A stretch of 64,000 bases of DNA, from the NCBI GenBank assembly GCA_037447655.1, contig JBBHKE010001180.1, forward strand, positions 87,037 to 151,036, read 5' to 3'. The DNA comes from Zygnema cylindricum (lineage: Eukaryota > Streptophyta > Zygnematophyceae > Zygnematales > Zygnemataceae). The translations under genes and the position numbers were made by a program. Of the stretch, positions 56,837 to 64,000 are shown in pieces. The notes beneath the pieces were generated by a model. It was not told where the DNA came from and did no database searches. It worked only from the letters and a program-made list of their open reading frames with translations. Positions within the stretch are counted from its first letter, which is position 1; each line of letters opens with the position of its first letter.

Positions 56837-57895
56837 TGCAACTCTGAGACCTCCATTGGTCCTCCGAGTAGGCGGCTCACACGAAGCATGTAGGATGACC
56901 CTGACCCCTATGTGTTTCGACTACAATAAGTGCCACTCTGGCAAACAAAAACTCTGACCGCCTTCACCTCTGTGAAGGCAAGACTCCCCTGAGTCGATAG
57001 CACAAAGAATCTATAAATTTGCTCCTTGACAAGTATGTTATGGAGGGTCAAAGTTGACCTTTTGTACAGAAGCTCTTTGGGAGAGAGGGTCCTATCTACC
57101 AATTTTTTCGAAGTCCTATCTCTCTCTAAAACTCTATCTATTGAAGTACAAAACGAATCATATTAGATTGCCGTACACAAAAGTATAACTGCCAATGTAC
57201 TTTATGTACGAATATTGTACGACATGGCCTAAATGTCGACACATGTCATATCCGGATTCGGTCACGTAATCCCCGAAGATGCTGCGATCCAATGTAGTTG
57301 TGCCACGTGTCATCCGATGTGGCGAGGACCACAAACCACCGAGATTCTCTTACGCGATCTCGTCATTCTTCTCGGCCGTCTGATTGAATGCAGATTTCAA
57401 TCTTAGCCGTCATAAATACTTGCGCGATATTTGTTTCATTTAAAGAAAGAAATGCGCGGTACTCATTTCCCATCCAAACCGTAATCCGTACTTTTACATA
57501 ACGTAATCTATGTATCCCGTAAACAGTTGTCATTAAATGAATTATCCTAAATGGCAACATTTAAATAATTAACAAATCCTTTAACTCTAGTCATAGACGT
57601 AATACATAAAGCTAGCGACTACCGGCAGCTTTATCGAACGGTTGGTTCCAGGATCAAATCCTAGATTTGACAGCTTTCCTTTTAGTAAAGAAACCACCAA
57701 TCCGTTAGTCAACTAATCTATTTCCCGTAAACCTTTGGATAGCCTATGTAGCCATGGCTCTAGCTTCCTCTCCAACTTTCAGTGACTGCAACAAGTGTGG
57801 GAGTTGAAGAGAGGGGTTAGAGGCAGATTGCCTCGACTTCATTTCTACATTATATTTTAGACCTAAAAAATACTAAAAGAACCATCAATTTCTAC
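56837..57895 (-). repeat. C6 3' LTR (about 1059 bp)
   Basis: It begins TGCAACTCTGAGACC on the plus strand. The end reads TTTCTAC directly followed by TCCCC, so two bases of the junction are lost. The tRNA-like module is at about 57596-57675. Confidence 0.88.
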
Positions 57896-57899
57896 TCCC

Positions 57900-60800
57900 C
57901 TTATTTTCTAGTCAATCTTTAATTTCAGACCACACTTCTCTTGTAGAAAATTAGCTTAGGGGAAGGCACAGGTTTGGTCATCATATCTGTTACTATCTCC
58001 CTATCTGGTCGGTACTCTAAACTGATAATTTTGTTTTCTACTTTCTCTCTAACAAAGCTGAGCCTAATGTCCATGTGTTTGGCTTTAAAATGATTTTAGG
58101 ATTGGCAGAAATAGCGATTACTGCCTGATTATCACAAAAACTTTTGTGCACACCACTCTTAAGGTAACCAAGCTCACCAAACAAAGACTTGACCCACATC
58201 AATTCTTTTACAGCAGAGCAAGAGGCCATATACTCAGCCTCCAAGTTGGACTGAGCAATAACTTTTTGTTGTTTGCTACTCCAACAGTAAGCCCCATCAC
58301 CCGCATATAATACATATCTAGAAGTACATCTTCTCATCGGAGCATCACCATAACTGGCATCACTCCAAGTAGTGATGTTAGTATTCTCCCCACCCAAATG
58401 CAACTATAGATCCCTAGTTCCTATCAAGTAACAAAGGACTCTGTTAGCTGCCTCCCAATCCTTCTTAGTGGGAGCATTTAGACTTCTACCCAGCACTCTA
58501 CAGCTGCAGCTAAATCCGACCGGGTACAATTCATAAAATAGATTAGGCTTCCCACTTCTTGCCTGTAAGGAATAGTCAGCATGATCTTCTGTTCTTCATG
58601 ACTTAATTCCTCATCTAAGAATATGACTCCTTCATCCTCACTCCCCTCACATCACTTTTTTAACTCTATTGGAGTTGTGCAACTATTAGCTTTATCTATC
58701 TGAAATTTTTCCAACATGTTTCCTATTGCTTCCTTATGAGTCAATTTTATAATCTTTCTTTCTCGGTCTCTTTCTACTTGAATTCCCAAAATATATCTAG
58801 CCTCCTCTATATCTTTCATTTCAAATCTCCCCTTAAGATCGGTTTTCAATTTAGTAATTTTATTTCATTGATTTACTTAAAACAAGCACATCATCAACAA
58901 AAATTGCAATAAATATAAAACTTCCTCATCTTCAAAAAATAAGAATGAGTGATCTGAGTTTATCTAGATATATCCTGGACCGGTAAGAAACTCATCAAGC
59001 TTCTTATTCCACTGTCGAGGCGCTTGTTTTAAACCATAAAGAGATGTAATCAGCCAGCATACCTTACTCTCCTCTCCTTCCTTCAAAAATCCTTCGGGTT
59101 GTCGCATGAAGATCTCCTCCTCCAATTCTCCATGCCAAAAGGTTGGTTTGATGACCATCAGTTGCACCTCTATGTCTTACGCTGCTGCCAGACTGAGAAG
59201 TATACGAACAGAGGGAAATCTTACGACCGTGGGAAAGGTTTCCTTGTAGTCGATTCCTTCTTTCTGTGTAAATCCTTTTGCCACTAATCGGGCTTTGTAA
59301 CGCTCAATGGTGTTATCCGTGTTCAGTTTTAATATGAAGACCCACTTAGAACCGATTGGTTTTCGGTTAGGTGGACAATCCACCAGCTCCCAAGTATCGG
59401 GTGTTATAATTGAGGCCATCTCCTCATTGATGGCTGTCTTCCACCGGTTGCTTTCTCGAAAAGTCATCGCCTCTCCATTAGTCTGAGGTTCATCTTGATG
59501 AGATAGTTTTGTTACCTTGTTATTAACTTATTATTCTTGCAATCTTTTGCTACTTCTCCTTCCCCCCTCAAAATATGTGGTCGGAATAGAAGGTTGTCGT
59601 GGGTTCTTTCAAACAATCTCGGCTTCTCCCTTGTCCCTTGATTCCGAATCAATTTCCACCACGTCTTTCGCTTCAGGTAGAGTTGTCACTGGAGTTTCCG
59701 CAGCCGAGTCATTTCCGGTTTAATTTGTACTTTTAATAATGCCATCTTCTCTAAAACTTGGATAGTTAGGAAGCTCAAAGTCATCGAAATTTTCTGACTC
59801 AAATCTCATTTTTCTGGCTTTGTATACTTGAAGGGATCCATAGACTTTTGTTCATCCATAACTACTAGATGCTTTACTAAGATTATATCTTCCTTTTTTA
59901 GATCATAAACCCTATATCCTTTAACATCCTCATCATATCCTAATAAGTATCCTGGTTTTCCTTTAAGATCTAGCTTCCAATTAGACCGATCTGTATCTAG
60001 ATTGAATACTTAACTGCCGAAAACCTTTAAGTGAGATATGAATGGTTTTCGACCGGTCCATCTCTCATAAGGTGTTTGACCTTTTATAGCTGAAGTAAGA
60101 ACTCTATTTCTCAGATAATTTGCATAGTTCATTGCTTCGGCCCAAAACTTCTTTCCTATCTTCTTATTTTGACAGGATACTCTTAGCACTATCACTCAGT
60201 GTTCTATTTAATCTTTGAGCTACACCATTTTGCTCAGGATTTTCATGAACTGTCTTTTGGTGTTGCACTCCATCTTCTCTCAAAAAATCCTCAAACTGGT
60301 TAGAGGTATACTCTCCACCATTGTCACTCCTCACTCTCTTGATTGAGGTTTCATGGAGTTTTTCACTCCATGGTTTATATTATTTAAAACATTCTGAGCT
60401 TCTGACTTATCTTAATAAAAAATACACCCTGGAATACCAAGACCAATCATCGGTGGTAGTCAACCTAAATCTCTTCCCCCAGGGTGATGGCACTTTGACT
60501 GGCCCCCAAATATCTTTGTGTACTAAATCTATAATCTTTTCTCCTTTATAGGTGGCAGTTTTTGGGAAGGGTAACCTGTGTGCTTTACCTTGAGCACATC
60601 CTCTACAATCACTTAGATTCTCACTCTCACCGAACTGAATTCCTTGCACTACTCCCATCTTTTTCATCTCTCTTAACTTATCTAGATTCACATGTCCAAG
60701 CCTATTATGCCACAACATTACATCATGAACACCGGAATAATAAAATTTCTTCTTTTCATTGCTTAAAATCAGCCTAAACATCCATTGGCTACCTTTTTCA

Positions 60801-62253
60801 GCAGTAAAATAAACTTCCTTCTCAAAACTACCAGTAAATACTCCTTTCCTTCTACTAGTATCCAAACCCTTATCATCTAATACAGACGTAGAGATAAGGT
60901 TTTTGATCAGCTCCGGAATAAACAATACATCGGAAAATGTAACTGTGGATATCATTCCTTCTACTAACACTTTTAGATCTACTGATCCTACAAGAGAAGT
61001 AGTGACTATCCTCCCATCCCCGTACTCTATCTCTACGATGGGAATCTTTCTTATCTTAGTGAACAGGTGTTTATCTTTACATTTGTGCATGGATGCACCT
61101 GAGTGTACAATCCAGACTGCTTCGCCTTTCAATCCACCGAAAGCACATTTCTGCTTTCGTGGAATTTCGACCTCGTTTTTCGCTTCCAACTCCTCATCCA
61201 AAAGGAGTTCATTGTCCTTGTCCTCGGATTCCGCCTCATGTATTTGTGTCACAAGGGCCTTTTTATTTCCTCTCGGGGTCCACCAGTCTACCCCTATTTT
61301 AACCGCAACTCGGTTAACTTAGTGCATTCAGCCATATAGTGCCCGGGTTTTTTAAAAAAATGGCACAAACCCTTGGGAGTCCTTGGTCAGAACTCTTCGG
61401 TCTCATTTTTTTGCCCCTCCCCTCGATAATTTCCAACCTGTTTCCTTGAATCATTATTCCTCCAATCGGTCCCAGCTGCCAAAGCTTGCCCACTCTTTCC
61501 TCCCCTTCGGATCTTAATCGTATTCTCCCGAACGAGAATCATTCCTATCACTGAATTCCAAATCCACCTTCAGTCCTTCAAGACCTGCACAGGGTTGATT
61601 ATGTTTTCCAACTCATCGCGTAACTTGATCAGTAAACAGTAAACCTTTTCCTTTTTCGCTAAATACTTTTCCAGCACTCTCCAGTTCCATGAAAAGTGTA
61701 ACAAGCTCATTGCAAAAATCCAACATCTTCCCCCCTTTGTATACATACTCCTTATTTTTTTTATCAGCCAACTGTTGTTACTGAATTGTACCACTTCGGT
61801 ACATCTCTATTAAAGCCACCCAAAGATTGAATGCCCTCTCTACCTGCAAATGGGGAGATGCAAGCCCTTAAGTAAGATGGCGGAGGATGAAGTGCTTAGC
61901 CGCCATATTGTTGTAGTCCTAGGTATCGATATCATTCTCCTTGTTCCTCGGAATACGTAACATGAATGCCGGTTGCTATTGGTGTGACCATCTCCTTTTC
62001 CTTTCGTTTGTCCACCACTTCCTCTTGTTTTGTCTCCTCCGTTGAAGATGGATCTACATTTTTAGTGAATTTGCCTCTTGTAAACCTTGGAGGCATCCCT
62101 AGGCTTGATGGGCGCCTCACCCGTCCACTCACTATTCCCCAAAACCGTTTCTCAAATAAAGCTCCTGTCATCATACTTTCCCAGTATATGAAGCCAGCTC
62201 CATTAAAAATGGGCACCCTAGATGGTGGGCCCATAACTTGCAACTCTCAGACC
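57900..62253 (-). pseudogene. C6 gag-pol
   Basis: Readable segments in minus-strand order: gag start QVMGPPSRVPIF (as MQVMGPP) with YWESMMTGALFEKRFWGIV (62243-61932), gag middle (61794-61570), a gag C-terminus with damaged knuckle and protease VHSGAS (Asp changed to His) through WHNRLGHVNLDKL (61252-60407), integrase end AEAMNYANYLRNRVLTS (60195-60010), reverse transcriptase GSKWVFILKLNTD (59467-59177), RQPEGFLKEGEESKV (59167-58964), and RNase H with WSDASYGD (58403-58038). Numerous stops and frameshifts. Confidence 0.88.
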
Positions 62254-63289
62254 TCCATAGGTCCTCAAAGTAGGCAACTCACACGAAGCCTCTAGAATAA
62301 CCCTGACCCCTTTGTGTTTTGGCAAGAGTAACTGCCACGTTGGCAAACAAAAACTCTACCCTTGTGAAGGCATGACTCCCTTAAGTCGATAGCAAAAAGA
62401 ATCTCTGAATTTGCTCCCCTGAGCAGTAAGTTATAGAGGGTCAAAGTTGACCTTTTGTACAGAAGCTCTTTGGGAGAGTGGGTCCTATCTACCAATTTTT
62501 TCATAGTTTTATCTCTCTGTAAAACTCTATCTACTAATGTACGGAACCAAGTAAATTACACTGCCGTACACAAAAGTACAGCGGCCTATGTACTTTCTGT
62601 ACGAATATTGTACGACATGGCCTAAATGTCGACACATGTCATATCCGGATTCGGTCACGTAATCCCCGGAGATGCTGCGATCGAATGTAGTTGTGCCACG
62701 TGTCATCTGATGTGGCGATGACCACAAACCGCCGAGATTCTTTTCCGCGATCTTGACATTCTTCTCCGCCGTCCGATTGAATGCAGATTTCAATCGTAGC
62801 CGTCATAAATACTTGCGCGATATTTGTTTCGTTTAAAGAAACAAATGCGCGGTACTCATTTCCTATCAGAACCGTAATCCGTACTTTTACATAATGTAAT
62901 CTATGTATCCCGTAAACATTTGTCGTTAAATGAATTATCCTACGCGGCAACATTTAAATAATTAACAAATCCTTTAACTCTAGTCATAGACGTAATAGAT
63001 AAAGCTTGCGGCTACCGGCAGCTTTATCGAACGGTTGGTTCCAGGATCAAATCCTAGATTTGACAGCTTTCCTTTTAGTAAAGAAACCACCAATCTGTTA
63101 GTCAACTAATCTATTTCCCGTAAACCTCTGGATAGCCTAGGTAGCCATGGATCTAGCTTCCTCTCCAACTTTCAGTGACTGCAACAAGTGTGGGAGTTGA
63201 AGAGAGGAGTTAGAGGCAGATTGCCTTGGCTTCTTTTCTACATTATATTTTAGACCTAGAAAATACTAAAAGAACCACCAATTTCTACA
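62239..63289 (-). repeat. C6 5' LTR (1051 bp)
   Basis: Ends are TGCAACTCTCAG and ATTTCTACA on the plus strand. The tRNA-like module is at about 62995-63065, containing CCAGGATCAAATCCTAG. Confidence 0.9.
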
Positions 63290-63475
63290 CACTGAGCTTG
63301 AGTGATCGAATTCGTGTGTAAAAGGTGCACACTGGGTTTGTGTGATTGAATTCATGTGTAAAAGGTGCGCATTGGGCTTGAGTGATCGAATTATTGTGTT
63401 AAAGGAGCACACTGGACTTGAGTGATCGAATTCGTGTGTAAAAGGTGCACATTGGGCTTGAGTGATTGAATTGCT
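63290..63475. repeat. Minisatellite, right part (about 40-bp unit)
   Basis: About four to five copies of GTGTAAAAGGTGCACACTGG plus TTGAGTGATCGAATTCG, continuing the array interrupted by C6. Confidence 0.88.
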
Positions 63476-64000
63476 TTATTCGGATCTTTGGTTTGATTTG
63501 TCCCTAGGGAGACGACATTTCCAACTTGTTTGACCCTCATTTGGTTTTTCTTGAGGAGACGTTTCCCCACCATCACCCTTGTCTTGATTACACTTCTTTT
63601 CCCACCCTTACTTTTGTCTCTTCTCTTCTTGCTTTCGATGATCGCCCCATGGACTTTCTCCACACTTGACTTGCCTTTTGGTCTTGAGTCGAGGCTCGTT
63701 GCTCGCATTCATGCATTTGTTGCCATCGTCGCAAGGCTTTTGGGTTTAGTACCTACCATAAGCCTGGCGCCTTGTCCCTACTTGGATAGTTGTTGCTTTA
63801 TTGCCTTCGTTTTGCAAACTTATCTCTTCTTTTTTCAGAAGTCTACTTTGAAGGCGGCTTGATATATTCCTCTTCTCACTTTATCCAAGATTTAGTTGTT
63901 GATAAGGTTGTTACCACCATTTGATCCGAGCTTCCATAAGCTCTTCCTTGTGACTCTTCACGTGCCCGGTTTCCCTCATGAGAGGAATTGTAGTTGTGAA
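63476..64000. other. Right edge: no supported gene
   Basis: A 110-codon plus-strand frame (63530-63862) is rich in Leu and Phe but has no recognisable motif and CT-rich codon bias. The sequence may be part of an older repeat cut by the window edge. Confidence 0.5.

Larger units (their letters stand above)
56837..63289 (-). mobile_element. Ty1/copia element C6 (about 6.45 kb), inserted in a minisatellite
   Basis: LTRs are at 56837-57895 (last bases slightly deleted) and 62239-63289. Target duplications are CACTA (56832-56836) and CACTG (63290-63294). The primer site has one mismatch (AGTTATGGGCCCACC). All domains are traceable but heavily broken, so it is older than C2. Confidence 0.9.

Noticed and set aside
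56732-63475. CRISPR-like regular repeats
   Set aside because: The units are contiguous, without unique spacers, in a plant genome. They are minisatellite copies interrupted by C6.
63530-63862. A 110-codon Leu-rich frame near the right edge
   Set aside because: CT-rich composition explains the hydrophobicity. No motif, no splice context, and the window ends shortly after.

Overview
This is a land-plant nuclear window with two conventional spliced genes on the minus strand in the first 15.4 kb, a belt of small DNA transposons from about 15.6 to 20.8 kb, and nested, mostly broken LTR retrotransposons from about 23.2 kb to 63.3 kb. Plant origin is supported by a SINA/SINAT-type RING ligase, a CPL3-type CTD phosphatase, telomere-like CCCTAAA motifs, and Ty1/copia and Ty3 chromodomain elements. 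I cannot fix the lineage. The sequence is AT-rich, eukaryotic and has no prokaryotic gene organisation.

Genes. A SINA-like gene enters from the left edge (exons 61-336 and 1977-2171; the 3' end lies outside the window). A complete 11-exon gene (15405 down to 6607) can be spliced by eye. All 11 exons keep phase, giving 4311 nt, that is 1436 codons plus stop. It encodes a phosphatase of the CPL3/FCP1 type with an EEGE-rich N-terminus, an Arg/Glu repeat, a DLDHT catalytic motif and a C-terminal BRCT domain. Both genes carry a local tandem duplication that copies a 3' splice site together with the start of the following exon.

DNA-transposon belt. Between 15.6 and 19.0 kb there are five elements with TA flanks and TACACCG-type ends. 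One is a 1951-bp element that contains both a 505-bp relative and a hAT-like element with TATCGG-rich ends and an 8-bp target duplication. A fold-back element with derived repeats (19.2-19.7 kb) and another inverted-repeat element (20.5 kb) follow.

Retrotransposon nest. Copia element C1 (minus; 3' end lost, 5' LTR at 39989-41053) was split by a rearranged Ty3 chromodomain element (26418-32527, target duplication TACAA) and by copia element C2 (33099-39302, target duplication AGTAC). To the right lie a truncated LTR, a truncated LTR split by a solo LTR (target duplication TGTTA), a gag-only copia element C3 on the plus strand inside remnant C5, then C4 (49189-55674) and C6 (56837-63289), the last inserted in a minisatellite. 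The copia elements share three features. Their primer binding site matches the anticodon arm of initiator tRNA-Met, implying half-tRNA priming. Their gag start codon lies inside the LTR. Their LTRs carry a tRNA-like A-box/B-box module antisense to the element. The Ty3 element has lost reverse transcriptase and RNase H, ends in two inverted U3 termini, and carries an extra 3' reading frame with a coiled coil.
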